Source: Saccharomycopsis fibuligera x Saccharomycopsis cf. fibuligera
Taxonomy: Eukaryota > Ascomycota > Saccharomycetes > Ascoideales > Saccharomycopsidaceae
Reading direction: 5' to 3'
Assembly (NCBI GenBank): GCA_001936135.1
Contig: CP012810.1
Coordinates: forward strand, 1,612,001-1,676,000
DNA length: 64,000 nucleotides
Shown one piece after another: positions 34,536-44,615 of the stretch. Made by a program: the position numbers and the translations under genes. The first letter of the stretch is position 1. The number at the start of each line of letters is the position of its first letter. The notes beneath the pieces are model-generated. The model was given only the letters and a program-made list of their open reading frames with translations, did no database searches and was not told where the DNA came from.

Positions 34536-34896
34536 TTTTGTGCGTATGTATTGGGTTACTGATATGAGTTGATCTATCTCGAATAACAGTGTCTTCTTGT
34601 TCTATTGAAATTTTTTTACCTTCTTTTCTTGTCGTTGACTTTTTTTTATTTTTTATTTTTTTTATTTTTTTTTTGCGTTTTTCTAAGGGTCGGGTAAATG
34701 ACACCGCGCACCCCCGGATTCCTTAGAACACTACGACAGCGCATCAACAACGAGCACCAGCGAGTAACAAGCTAAAGTGAATATAGGAAAGAAACAGAAT
34801 AACAAGGTATAACAACAAAATATAACTAGAAAACAATAAATAACAATTCAATTATACAGTAGCTGTGAGAGGTGCAAACATCATCAAACATTATCA
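34536..34896. other. Intergenic: PRT1 promoter and SEC65 3' side
   Basis: A 360-bp spacer between two minus-strand genes. It has a T-rich leader strip (34640-34672) upstream of PRT1; no other feature is seen. Confidence 0.5.
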
Positions 34897-35742
34897 TTAG
34901 CGTCTCACCTTCAAGATCTTCTTCTTTGGCATCACTGGCGGGGATGGAGAGACAGATGGTGCCATTGGAGGCTCCTTGTCATACACAGACTTAAGCTGAG
35001 GATGGCCCATAAGCAATGGCGAGTGTAATGGTACAATCCTATTCATCTTCATCCCTTTCACCACTGGCACTTCCTGAGGTGTATATTCGTTGGATTGTAA
35101 CTGTGGGTCAAAGTTTGGCAATTTCAACTCTTTGACGGACTGCAAGCTCGTTTGATGTTTCTGCAAATACACAGCAACTTTCTTAATTAGCACTCTTTTG
35201 TTTTTGACGTATTCATTGACAGCGGTTTGATTTTCCTTGAGCAAAACACGTACTCTGCCCGAGTTACCGAAATCTTGAGGATGGGTCTTATCTGGCTCCA
35301 AGATTGTTTTGAGTCCCAAACGGATACAAGCATCAGATATCGTCTTTGCCAACGGGTTTGCCACCGCAAGCTCTTTAGGTACACGTCGCCCTTCGTTCAG
35401 TGAGCGATTGGCGTCAAAGTAGCATGGATAAAGGAGCTGGTAGTTCTTCATTTCGTCTCTTGTGGTCACTGGGAAATCAGCAGCATCCACTTTATTGCCG
35501 TCTTGATCCACGAGCATCGGTATTGGATCATTCTTGCTGCCCAGTAGCTGTGGGATATCGTCGTCTCCGAGGACATCATTATTAATGTTTGGGAATAATG
35601 GCGGCTCGTCGTAGTTGGTGGACTTGGTGACTTTGGAAACGAGCTTCGGGGCAATAGGCGTTCTCAAGTTTGGGTCGAACTCGGCGACGTCCATGTCCAT
35701 ATTGTCGATATCATCGTCACTCACTTCTTCCAATCTAGGCAT
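34897..35742 (-). CDS. SEC65: Signal recognition particle subunit Sec65 (SRP19)
   Basis: The yeast SRP19 protein, which binds SRP RNA and allows Srp54 to join the particle that targets proteins to the ER. The 281-aa product has the SRP19 core at about residues 97-200: LLYPCYFDANRSLNEGRRVP, KELAVANPLAKTISDACIRL and KTHPQDFGNSGRVRVLL. Acidic N-terminal and basic C-terminal (MPKKKILKVRR) extensions match the yeast form (273 aa). The ATG at 35742 gives MPRLEEVSDDD. It is divergent from RRN9. Confidence 0.95.
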   Translation of the reverse strand: MPRLEEVSDDDIDNMDMDVAEFDPNLRTPIAPKLVSKVTKSTNYDEPPLFPNINNDVLGDDDIPQLLGSKNDPIPMLVDQDGNKVDAADFPVTTRDEMKNYQLLYPCYFDANRSLNEGRRVPKELAVANPLAKTISDACIRLGLKTILEPDKTHPQDFGNSGRVRVLLKENQTAVNEYVKNKRVLIKKVAVYLQKHQTSLQSVKELKLPNFDPQLQSNEYTPQEVPVVKGMKMNRIVPLHSPLLMGHPQLKSVYDKEPPMAPSVSPSPPVMPKKKILKVRR

Positions 35743-36086
35743 GATGTGTGTTTCTGTGTGTTTATTTTTGCAGATATGTCTGTGTTTTCCTTGTGCTCAA
35801 TGGCTCTTGCTCATGCTGTATCTTCCCTTCTCTTCTCTTCTCCTCTCTGTTGCAGTGGACGAAATCTGTTGATTCTTTTCATTTTTTGTTCTGTCAGGGC
35901 CGATTTCATGGGTCACCCGGTCTACCTATTTTTTTTGTCTTTTTTTTTTCGTTTTTTGTTGTTCGTATAGCGTCCTCTAAACTGTGCCAGGACGTTCTAA
36001 GTAAAGAGATATCACCAGGACAGAGTGATGAGAACGAAGAAGAGATCCAGCGAGCAGCTGATGAGCAGCACAGAAACTACCACCAT
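35743..36086. promoter_or_regulatory. Short divergent promoter SEC65 / RRN9, possibly with RRN9 5' coding
   Basis: A 344-bp spacer, very T/C-rich on the plus strand (35828-35960). The last 100-110 bp before the first RRN9 ATG read as plausible Glu-rich coding in the RRN9 frame (EISPGQSDENEEEIQRAADE), so a first exon or alternative start may lie here. Confidence 0.4.
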
Positions 36087-37238
36087 ATGCCACCAAAAGA
36101 CCGAAAGAAAGCTTTTTATAAAGAGCTATTTGAAATCACTCAGCATATAGAGGACGAATTCCGACATGATCTAGCAGTACATCTATACTCCGCTTTTCTT
36201 ACCAAACAGAAACACTTTCTGTTCCCACCAGAGCGCTGGGCGCTTTGGCCTCTTTCAATTCTGGATGTCCCTGATCCCAATCCAGGAGCGAAGTATGTTG
36301 ATGAGCTGAAAATAAAAAGAAAGCAGCATGATTGGAAAAGCAGCATAAATGGCGGGCCAAGCACACCATCCGGAGCTCATCGTAACCCCGATAGCAGCAA
36401 TGGTCAAGTGCAAGATTCATCTGAAGAAATAGAGAACCTTAGCTCGCCAATCGATGGTATGAAGTTCGAGCTTGATGCTATATTCCAGCGCAAAGTTTAT
36501 GCCAAAATCCGCCAGCATGCACAGCAAACGGGCAAGCCATTACTACCGGTGGTCGACCCACCTGTACGATTGCACCAGCACCATAAAAATCAGATCATTG
36601 ACAAATTGGATCTTTTGCTCACCAAGATGATTGAAACTCGAGTGGGGCGAAAAGATTTGCGTACTTTTATAAAAAGAAAACAGACCTCACAGCAACAAAC
36701 ACAGCAACAGCAGGAACGGGATCAGGATCAGAAGCAAATGGAGTTGCTAAAGCGTCCTAGAAAGGGCAGTTGGCTTGATATATTGTCTTTACATCCTAAC
36801 AAAAAGGTGTTCGTCCAGTGCCACAAGTTGTTCGCTGCATATTCAAAGGATTATGTTGAAGATAATTCTCAAGAGATGCATGAGGTTGAGCACGCTAAAA
36901 GTGGTAAGGCACAAATGAAAGACAAGGGTGAGGAAAGCAGTGATGATAACAGTGATGCAAGTCTCGATATTGTGGAAGATGATAGTGTTGCGGATATCCT
37001 AAATGTAGAACCTAATTACAAGAAACGAACGCATAAAATGAAATATAGAATCAAGTTAAACCGTGACAAAAGGCTTGACAATATCAAGATTAACCACTTA
37101 CAGCAGCAATGGGCCTTACAGGAAGAAGAGAAACAAAATCGCTACGTGCTTGGGGACTCTGACATAGAAGATAATTATCTTCTTCCAGAAAAGAAAAAAC
37201 GTCGTATTCGTCGAACAGTAGATGGTCTCAATAAATGA
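36087..37238 (+). CDS. RRN9: RNA polymerase I upstream activation factor subunit Rrn9
   Basis: A subunit of UAF, which activates rDNA transcription by RNA polymerase I in the nucleolus. The family block HDLAVHLYSAFLTKQKHFLF followed by PPERWALWPLSILDVPDP is the Rrn9 signature (LYSA... WAxWPL). Downstream are a Gln-rich stretch, an acidic region and basic C-terminal KKKRRIRRTVDG. The start used is the first in-frame ATG (36087, MPPKDRKKAFYKEL), giving 383 aa. The frame stays open and looks coding for at least 30 codons upstream without an ATG, so the real N-terminus may come from an upstream exon or another start. The assignment rests on this one signature. Confidence 0.75.
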   Translation: MPPKDRKKAFYKELFEITQHIEDEFRHDLAVHLYSAFLTKQKHFLFPPERWALWPLSILDVPDPNPGAKYVDELKIKRKQHDWKSSINGGPSTPSGAHRNPDSSNGQVQDSSEEIENLSSPIDGMKFELDAIFQRKVYAKIRQHAQQTGKPLLPVVDPPVRLHQHHKNQIIDKLDLLLTKMIETRVGRKDLRTFIKRKQTSQQQTQQQQERDQDQKQMELLKRPRKGSWLDILSLHPNKKVFVQCHKLFAAYSKDYVEDNSQEMHEVEHAKSGKAQMKDKGEESSDDNSDASLDIVEDDSVADILNVEPNYKKRTHKMKYRIKLNRDKRLDNIKINHLQQQWALQEEEKQNRYVLGDSDIEDNYLLPEKKKRRIRRTVDGLNK

Positions 37239-37905
37239 TTTGTACGACCTGCTTATTGTCATGTCATTATTTTGTGCTTATAAATTTGACTACTTTGCTC
37301 TGTCTGCTCCGGTCTTTGATACGTCAAGCTTTTCTATTTATTCGTTATTTTTTTTTCGTTGTTATGGTGGCAGTTTGCAAAGCGTAGAGATTGACAAGTG
37401 TTTCATGAAGGACTGAGCTATTGTTACCGTTCAGCAGTGTCATTCTGATACATGAGGGACAATTCACGGATAATCTGATGAAGTGTCACGGAGATGATGA
37501 CTTTTAGTTGAACCTCAATTGAGAAGTTGTGGGGCTCTTCGAAAATGAGCAATTTATATGAGTTATTTGCTAATCACCTATTTCAACTATGCTTGTCTTT
37601 ATAGCAGCTTCTTTTTTTGGCATTGACTTCTCTCATTCAATGTGCTTTGCGTCTGTTTTTGTTTCGAAATTCTGATTTTCGCTTCGCGATGCACTCCCTG
37701 CATGCCCTTGCATTGTCATGCGCATTTTGATACCGGCGACAGCTGTTATCCTTTCCTGTGGAGCCATCGCTGGTCTCTCTTATATGGAGTGATTCTGCTT
37801 ATACTACAAAACTACATGAAGTCAAAAAAGCTCCTGCCAGACCTCTTCTGCTATTCATCTGTGAATAATCAACCATATGACGCATATTTGTCACCATAAC
37901 TCAAT
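37239..37905. other. Intergenic RRN9 to SSY1
   Basis: A 667-bp spacer between plus-strand genes, unusually balanced in base composition for this window. Nothing coding or structural is recognised. Confidence 0.5.
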
Positions 37906-40900
37906 ATGTGCCCTTCTTCCAATGAACTTCAGGCAGCGCCCTCGATATCAAGAAAGCAGCAGCAGCAGCAGCAGCAGCAGCATCAATTACAACACAGAGA
38001 TAGTGGAACTGTTATTGTTAATGGGACAGTAATAAAAAAACGCACAGTTTCAGCAAGTATGAAGCGTCGTGTCTCCAAAGGATTGTCTAGAATCTCGATC
38101 AATAGACTATCGGTGTTGGTGTCGTCGCCCAAGAGAAAGTCAGAAACTTCACTAAATGACCACCTATTTCCAAAGATGCCATATTTCAACATCTCTGTTA
38201 AAAATAGTAGCCAATCAAATAGAAAAGGCTCTGCCTTTCCTAATATAGAGGGCCAATACGAAGAAGATGAGGAAGGCATCGCAGTGTTGAAGAAAGAAAT
38301 GGAGTACTTACCGGATCCAATCAATCCTATTATTGTGCAAAAGGTGTTACACCAATACAATCCTGATATGCAGAACACAAGCAGCGACAAGTACTTTTTC
38401 ACTAACCTATACGAGTCTATAATAAAGTTACATTTGAAGGATCTCAAACAGAGGAAACAAGTATCTGGCAATAGCAAAAGTGATTTTGACGACTTAGAGC
38501 AATCAGAGGACGACATCTTGCAGAAATTTGACAATTCATTAACCCCAACGTTTTCCCAGCAGTATGATTCCTCTTGCAGCGACTTTGATAAATATGACAG
38601 AAAAGTAAAACGAGAGGTTGTTTTGAAAAACTTAACTGAAGATGCTTTTGAGCTTAAGCAAATTAGCCGCACACATGGGTTACTAAACGTTGCCAGTGCT
38701 GAGGATCTACATGCACGGTTTTACAGTAACGATCAGGACGGTGATGAAATTGTGCTGCATGAGCAAATAGACAGTAACGATAGCATCCGTGATAATACTG
38801 GTAGCATCAACAGCAGCATGATAATAATAAATAATCGCAACCTTTTCAACATGAAATCTAGTCTTCCCAATGACGGTGGTTTGCGGGTCCACAAGTTAGC
38901 AGAGAGAATTTTCCCGGGTCGTTCTTTGGCTAATGTCAGTATTAGCGAACCTGGCTCTCCAAGAACGCATTTCAAAAAAACATGTCAAACTTCCGTAAAA
39001 AGACACAGTATGGCTGACTCGTTCAGTACTATTGACGTCGACGAGATGAGTGTCGTTGATGCTCCCCTTGACGAAAAGACCAAAAATAATTTCTTGTCGA
39101 ATACTACAACGCTTCAAAGCACTAATGCAAGCCCACCTCACCATCATCACTATCATCATCATGATCGCAAGTTGAGCGATGACAGCAGTTTTTTCAATAT
39201 TGATATTGAGGATGCTGATCAAATAACTACTGCTGACCGAGACATAGAAAAAAACACCCATCACAACTATCATAGCCGCCATCATCACAATCATCAAAAT
39301 TATGGTCTACAGCGCAAACTCAGCCCCCGGGTTCTTCAAATGATCGCGTTTGGTAGTGCTTTGGGAAATGGTCTTCTTTTGAACTCTGGTAAAAATTTCA
39401 CAATCTCTGGTCCTTTGGGCACTTTTCTCGGCTTCACAATCTCTGGACTAATTGTCCTTGCAGCAATGCTTTCTTATTGTGAAGTGGTTACTATACTACC
39501 TATTGCTGATGGTGTATCCGGCTTGACATCCCGCTTTGTTGATGATGCATATGGTTTCACTTTGGGATGGTCTTACTGGCTTGCCTTTACAATCTCTTTG
39601 CCTGCAGAAATTATTGCTGGTGTTGTTATGCTCAGTTACTATGAAAGTCTTGACATCCCTAACAGCCCTGCTACAGTGGCGTGGATTTTATTCTTTGTAG
39701 TTGTTATTGTGGGTATTAATATGTTTGACGTTAGGGTATTCGGTGAGTTTGAATATGGCTCCAACATTATCAAAATTTTGATGATCATCATGCTCAGTAT
39801 TGTGTCGGTTATTATCAACTTTGGTAGCGGCGCTAGTAATGCTAAAAGCACAGGTTATATTGGTACCACATTTTGGGACTCAGGGAAATCTAACCAAACT
39901 ATTGGTGCCTATTATGGTGCATTCAGACCCACTTTCGATCTTTCTGATACTGGTAACGGTGCCATAAATGGAATCGGCGGTGCAACTGGTCGATTCTTAG
40001 CTGTGCTAACCTCAACTGGGATTGCTTCATATGCTTACTGTGGAACGGAAATCGTGGGCATTGCAGCAAGTGAAGCGAAAAGTCCCAAAAAATCATTGCC
40101 TTCAGCTACAAAGAAAGTCTTTTGGAGAATTTTGTTTTTTTACATTCTTGCCGTTTTGCTAGTCGGATTCAACATTTATAGCGGTGATCCAAGATTGTTG
40201 AGGTATTTTTACAGTGCAGAAAATAAAAATATGGACCCATACCAATCAAAATATGTGCTTGCTGAAACGGTATCTTTAAAAATCCGTGGAATTCAAATAT
40301 GTCATCCAAGCAATACAGCCACACACGCTACATTCGGACCTTTTTCCTCAGCTAACAAATCACCTTGGGTGGTCGCTGCTCAGTCTGTGGGGATGTGCAA
40401 TTTTGCATCTGCAGTCAACGCTATCATTGTTTTTTTTGCCCTAACTTCAGGAAGTTCCCAACTTTACGCCTCCAGTCGCACACTATATGCTCTTTCTATC
40501 CAAAACAAAGCCCCAAAACTATTTAGCAAATGCTCTCGCTCTGGAGTACCATATTGTGCTGTACTATTTACTGGCCTGTTTGCTCTTTTGGCTCTTGTGG
40601 CTCTCAGCAATAACTGTCTCAATGCTTTTACGTATTTCTCCAATCTCACTTCAACCTGTGTCATTTTGAGCTGGGCCGGTATGTGCTTGTCATTTATCAG
40701 ATACTATTATGCTCTTCGCCTCCGCCCTGATATTATCTCCAGAGACGATCCGACATACCCATTTAAGTCACCAATGCAGCCGTATTTGGGTTATTTCGGG
40801 CTTGTGGGGTCATGTTTGATTATAGTGTTTGTGGGTGTAAGCACATTTATGCAAGGGCACTTTGACTTGGCAATCTTTTTGAGTTCATATGGTGCGGTTA

Positions 40901-41082
40901 TTGTGTCGGTTGCGGTGTACTTTATTTACAAGCTAATTTATAAGACGAGGGTGAAGAAGTTGCATCAAATTGACTTGGATACTGGAAGAAAAGAATCAGA
41001 TAAGGAGGATTGGGAAGAGGCTAAGGTTTACAAGGGTACTAAAACTGAATGGTTGAAGAAGGTCAAGGAATATGTCTTTTGA
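37906..41082 (+). CDS. SSY1: Amino-acid sensor of the SPS complex (Ssy1/Csy1)
   Basis: A plasma-membrane transporter-like receptor that senses external amino acids and triggers Stp1/Stp2 processing. A long cytoplasmic N-terminal extension of about 470 residues precedes 12 membrane segments, as in Ssy1 and unlike ordinary permeases. The first segments read ALGNGLLLNSGKNFTISGPL and SYCEVVTILPIADGVSGLTS; further family marks are FGEFEYGSNIIKI, YYGAFRPTFDLSDTGNG, YAYCGTEIVGIAASEAKSP and FNIYSGDPRLLRYF. The extracellular loop after segment 7 is long, another Ssy1 trait. The 1058-aa length exceeds yeast Ssy1 (852) through the Gln8, His-rich and Ser-rich parts of the N-terminus. The ATG at 37906 is the first in frame. 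Confidence 0.9.
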   Translation: MCPSSNELQAAPSISRKQQQQQQQQHQLQHRDSGTVIVNGTVIKKRTVSASMKRRVSKGLSRISINRLSVLVSSPKRKSETSLNDHLFPKMPYFNISVKNSSQSNRKGSAFPNIEGQYEEDEEGIAVLKKEMEYLPDPINPIIVQKVLHQYNPDMQNTSSDKYFFTNLYESIIKLHLKDLKQRKQVSGNSKSDFDDLEQSEDDILQKFDNSLTPTFSQQYDSSCSDFDKYDRKVKREVVLKNLTEDAFELKQISRTHGLLNVASAEDLHARFYSNDQDGDEIVLHEQIDSNDSIRDNTGSINSSMIIINNRNLFNMKSSLPNDGGLRVHKLAERIFPGRSLANVSISEPGSPRTHFKKTCQTSVKRHSMADSFSTIDVDEMSVVDAPLDEKTKNNFLSNTTTLQSTNASPPHHHHYHHHDRKLSDDSSFFNIDIEDADQITTADRDIEKNTHHNYHSRHHHNHQNYGLQRKLSPRVLQMIAFGSALGNGLLLNSGKNFTISGPLGTFLGFTISGLIVLAAMLSYCEVVTILPIADGVSGLTSRFVDDAYGFTLGWSYWLAFTISLPAEIIAGVVMLSYYESLDIPNSPATVAWILFFVVVIVGINMFDVRVFGEFEYGSNIIKILMIIMLSIVSVIINFGSGASNAKSTGYIGTTFWDSGKSNQTIGAYYGAFRPTFDLSDTGNGAINGIGGATGRFLAVLTSTGIASYAYCGTEIVGIAASEAKSPKKSLPSATKKVFWRILFFYILAVLLVGFNIYSGDPRLLRYFYSAENKNMDPYQSKYVLAETVSLKIRGIQICHPSNTATHATFGPFSSANKSPWVVAAQSVGMCNFASAVNAIIVFFALTSGSSQLYASSRTLYALSIQNKAPKLFSKCSRSGVPYCAVLFTGLFALLALVALSNNCLNAFTYFSNLTSTCVILSWAGMCLSFIRYYYALRLRPDIISRDDPTYPFKSPMQPYLGYFGLVGSCLIIVFVGVSTFMQGHFDLAIFLSSYGAVIVSVAVYFIYKLIYKTRVKKLHQIDLDTGRKESDKEDWEEAKVYKGTKTEWLKKVKEYVF
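37954..37980 (+). repeat. (CAG)n run, Gln8 in SSY1
   Basis: An uninterrupted CAG run encodes eight Gln near residue 17 of Ssy1. Confidence 0.8.
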
Positions 41083-41527
41083 GATATTTTGGTTTTGGCC
41101 AATGCTATTTCACATTTACATAATAATATGGTTAGTTAATTTATTATTGTTATTACTTTGTTTCTGTTTTCGTTTTTGTTTTTGTTTTGCGGTATTGTCT
41201 AGGGCTTTTGTTTTAATTTTGTTACTATCGACTTTCAGATTCTGTTTTAACTTATTTGCATAGAATAATTGATGTGTTTATACTATAGTATTGATAGCTT
41301 TGTCTCCATGGCGAGCGGTTTAGACAAATTTGTTGTCAAGTTTTTTTCTGTAAACTTTTTGAAAAAGAAAAACCTAAATACTTTTCATGTTTCCAGTAAC
41401 AGCTATTTGAGACTTAGTAACGAACAGCATATGATTATTTTCGATATAAATTCTCAAAAACCTTTCATTAGTCAAGCAGTACAACAGAATATGCAAAATA
41501 ATACAAGGTTGAGCCTGCAGTTACACC

Positions 41528-41567
41528 AAGTACAGATACACTAAGTACAGATATACCAAGTACAAAA
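41528..41567 (+). repeat. 15-bp tandem repeat AAGTACAGATAYACY
   Basis: Two full units plus a partial third, with a degenerate further AAGTACATATACA at 41587. Function is unknown. Confidence 0.6.
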
Positions 41568-42825
41568 CTTCATTTATACTCACTTGAAGTACATATACAT
41601 GTATATTGTATCAAAAAAATTGTTTTGCGCGTTAACTTTTAAAAATCTAAAAAATGGCAAGATAATCTGCTACAATTTTGTCAATGTGCGTGGCCCTTTG
41701 TTTTTCCATTCATGTTGAAAAAGAATATTCTGCATGCATGCTTGTTTAGAGGAGTGCCCTTCATGTTCAGGTTTCTGTAAACCAAAGCTAGGACATTTAA
41801 AGTAGGTTTCGTGCAACATAACCTGATATGCTCATGTTTGCTGGTATTTTTTGTTTGGTTATTTTCCTTTTACCAGGGAAACGCACAATTGTTGAAAACT
41901 GTTCAATATGTCTTTTTGAAATAAAATTCATTCTGGCGCAAATATGGTCGAATGCACATCATGTTTACCAAGACAACATCATTAATGCGGTGAAAGGTTC
42001 TCACTAGAACCAAAAAGGGGAAAGTTTTTGCCTTATTAAATTAGCACTTATCATTGTCAACCGATAAATTCCTTATGTTTTATTATAAATAAATATTAAA
42101 ATCTATAACAATACATATTTGAACCTTATATAACTAGTAATCTGACTAAATAGAATAAATTTTAGAAATGAGCTTTCAATATTAGTAAAATGCAACTCGT
42201 TGTAAAATAAATAGCACGTAATAAGTAATTTTCATATGGCAAAACATGAAAGAAAATGATAGGAAATACTGAAAAAAAAGCACTAACTCTACTCTCAATT
42301 CTTAGATCTAGAATTCGACGTCTGCCATTTTTAGAGATATATTTTATACTAAAACAACAAAAATAAATAAGCCTTTTTCATAATTCAACTAGTTTACTAC
42401 AAAACTGAATATACTGTAAGTGACGTTCCCCAATTACACGAAAAGAGACTAACCATCCCAGTACTACCCAGAGATATTCCCTCTCAGGCGTTAGCAGCAT
42501 GTTTTTTTTTTCTACTTTTTTTCTTTTTTTTTTTCACACACAATATCGATTTGTTATTTCTATATAAATGATAGAAAATGTAATCTTATAAACTTATCTA
42601 TATAGTATATACAGTATAGTTCAGTTGTTATTATATAGGGGAAACTTGTACAAGTGAAAACCCCGTTAGTATTAGTTAGACCTTAATGGATCTTTTGGAT
42701 TTGAAATAGATATAGGAGAGATTATAGTCTAGGATGGATGATATTTTTTATTTTTTCGGTTATGAACACAGACTAATCAAGAATGCGAACACAGTAAAGG
42801 AAAATGTTGGCAACAAATTAAGCTT

Positions 42826-42921
42826 TCCGATATAGTGTAATGGCTAGCACGGTGCCCTCTCATTTTCTTCCATGATGATCAGGGTTCGGCGCAAATCCGG
42901 GTTCGATTCCCGGTATCGGAG
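42826..42921 (+). tRNA. tRNA-Glu (CTC) with 24-nt intron
   Basis: The acceptor stem TCCGATA pairs with TATCGGA (42914-42920) and the discriminator is G. The D arm is GTGT...GCAC. The anticodon stem GTGCC (42852-42856) pairs with GGCGC (42888-42892). The anticodon is CTC at 42859-42861, followed by A37 and an intron of about 24 nt (42863-42886) at the canonical position one base 3' of the anticodon. The T arm CCGGG-TTCGATT-CCCGG is perfect. A T5 run follows at about 42932. Confidence 0.92.
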
Positions 42922-42997
42922 CTCTGAAATATTTTTGCAATTTGTTATGTTTCTTCAATTGGAAGAGAAGATTTAACATATTTGCTTTTCTTTTCTT

Positions 42998-43038
<41 letters not shown>

Positions 43039-43506
43039 GAAGGTATGAAGGTTAGGAAAGCAACACGATCATTTACTAGCGAGCATCTGTTCTATAATAT
43101 AAAGTTCGGACGGAGGTCAAAGGTATTTGAAACTGGTAAATGTAAGACTTTTTTCCTAAGACAGAAGACTTAGCGCGACAGTTGAATATGAATTCTTTGG
43201 ACCACAGTCCAAATAGTTTACATAGCTGTCTTTTAATGTCAGTTAAAAGTCATGGTGTGCTAAAAGTTCTCACTCTTTTATGTTGGGTATTCGCACCGTA
43301 TATATGGTACCTGCATTACCTTTGAAAAATGAATACCAAAGAAAAAAAAATAATCTCACCATAACAAACAATAACATCACGCACTTTCTATGTATCTCTT
43401 CTCGATTGTAACTAACTCTCAGATCTGCATTTTACCATTGAGGGTTTTGGTTTTGCATTACCCCTTAAAATTGAAAACCGTCATTTAATGAGCAATAACT
43501 TTGAGA

Positions 43507-44166
43507 ATGGCAATCGAAGAAATAAAGACACTCGATGGCTACACGATCGACATTGATGATAACAATATATCGAGCTTCAAATACTATATTCTTAAGCTGT
43601 ACGTATTCATCATTTTGAGTCGCACTTATCATGCATTTCTGACTGCATTACCGCTAATCACAGATGTGCTAACTTTCTTTTACTAATTTAGAGTTCCGGA
43701 GCCAGAAGCTTTGAGTAATTTAGAGGTTTTCAATGACTTACAGCATATGGACTTGATTTCCTGGAAGCTCATTATCAATAATGCGCTTTCGAGATTCCAC
43801 GGAATTGTGGGTGCCTCTATAAACATAGACTATTTAAAGCTTCTTGATGTTCCTTATCACAGTGCGGAAAATGTCGATACCATTCTCAGTATCAGTAAAA
43901 CTGCCCGACAGAGTGCCAAGATTGGATTATATGTGAGAGTTGAGGTCGGCAGCGATAGAAGTAGTGCCGGAAGCAAGCAAAATAAGAGTAATAAGAGTAG
44001 AAGCAAAAGTGATAGCAGCAGCAAAGATGATTCAGTGAAGCTTGTTACTGCTTTGAGTAATTATGTTTTCCATTTGGGGTTCTTGGGCCATTCAGAATAC
44101 GAGGCAAAAATCCATATTGTTGTGGAAGCAAATACCTACAATAAGAATCTTGAGGAGATAGCCTAG
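43507..44166 (+). CDS. POP8: RNase P/MRP subunit Pop8, two exons
   Basis: A small protein subunit of RNase P and RNase MRP (tRNA 5' maturation and rRNA processing). Coding is join of 43507-43598 and 43692-44166, 188 aa. The 93-nt intron has a GTACGT donor, a TGCTAAC branch site and a TTTAG acceptor, and splits a codon after its second base. Exon 1 starts MAIEEIKTLDGYTI, at the ATG two codons after a TTG. Exon 2 holds the match to yeast Pop8: ISWKLIINNALSRFHGIVGA resembles the yeast WRQWLNNALKRSYGIFGE, and both continue into a beta strand. S. cerevisiae POP8 also has an early intron, supporting the model. A Ser/Lys-rich low-complexity insert (about residues 125-150) lengthens it beyond the yeast 133 aa. 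Confidence 0.8.
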
Positions 44167-44285
44167 CTTATTCTCAATTATTATTAGTTTAATGTTATGA
44201 AGTTTGGAAACAATTTAGTCTACAAAAGTTCTGGTATACTCTAACTCTGTTTGGTTTTTAACGTTCTTAAAAACCGGGTTTCATT

Positions 44286-44615
44286 TTCCCAGGTCATCAG
44301 AATATTCAACAATAGGCTCTGCTTCTGCGTGCTCAGTAACAGGCTTCCATTTTAGAATCTTCAAAATAAGCTACTGCTCCAAATTTTTGACTAAAGTCCC
44401 TCTAATGGCTTATTCTGTTTGTTCTTTGTTGATTTTTTCCTGCTTTCCCAATTGACAGACACTTCCATGTAAGGTTTTCCATTCTGGGTAGATAGTATTC
44501 ATAAACTGACTGTCTGGAACATGGTAACTACACCAGTTGTTGTTTGGCTTGAATTAACAATATGGTAACTTTAACGTTTTAAATTTATCTTTGGGTATGT
44601 ATGAATAATTATAAT
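44286..44615 (-). pseudogene. Decayed coding relic, parent gene not recognised
   Basis: About 105 codons in one minus-strand frame read like real protein, interrupted by roughly three stops, and ending in its own terminal stop. Recognisable stretches are WCSYHVPDSQFMNTIYPEWK and KPVTEHAEAEPIVEYSDD. There is no ATG-led intact ORF. Composition and residue mix look like a C-terminal domain rather than random AT-rich DNA. I do not recognise the family; it could be a lost host gene or a fragment of a mobile element. Confidence 0.5.

Larger units (their letters stand above)
41083..43506. other. Long gene-poor spacer SSY1 to POP8 with one tRNA
   Basis: 2.4 kb whose only recognised gene is tRNA-Glu. 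Apart from it there is a short 15-bp tandem repeat (41528-41567), and a poly(T) run (43001-43037) about 80 bp after the tRNA. No LTR, ORF or snoRNA could be supported. Confidence 0.5.

Noticed and set aside
35768-35990. Candidate RRN9 first exon ATGTCTGTG with donor GTATCT
   Set aside because: The donor lacks the conserved G at position 5 and no good branch site is present.
35748-36086. Extended RRN9 frame starting at a GTG
   Set aside because: The first part is Cys/Phe-rich translation of promoter T/C tracts; a GTG start is not credible in yeast.
37480-37520. Box C-like TGATGA as a C/D snoRNA
   Set aside because: No box D with terminal pairing at a suitable distance.
42189-42506. Possible solo LTR upstream of tRNA-Glu
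   Set aside because: tRNA-proximal position is suggestive, but no matching TG...CA ends with target duplication could be found.
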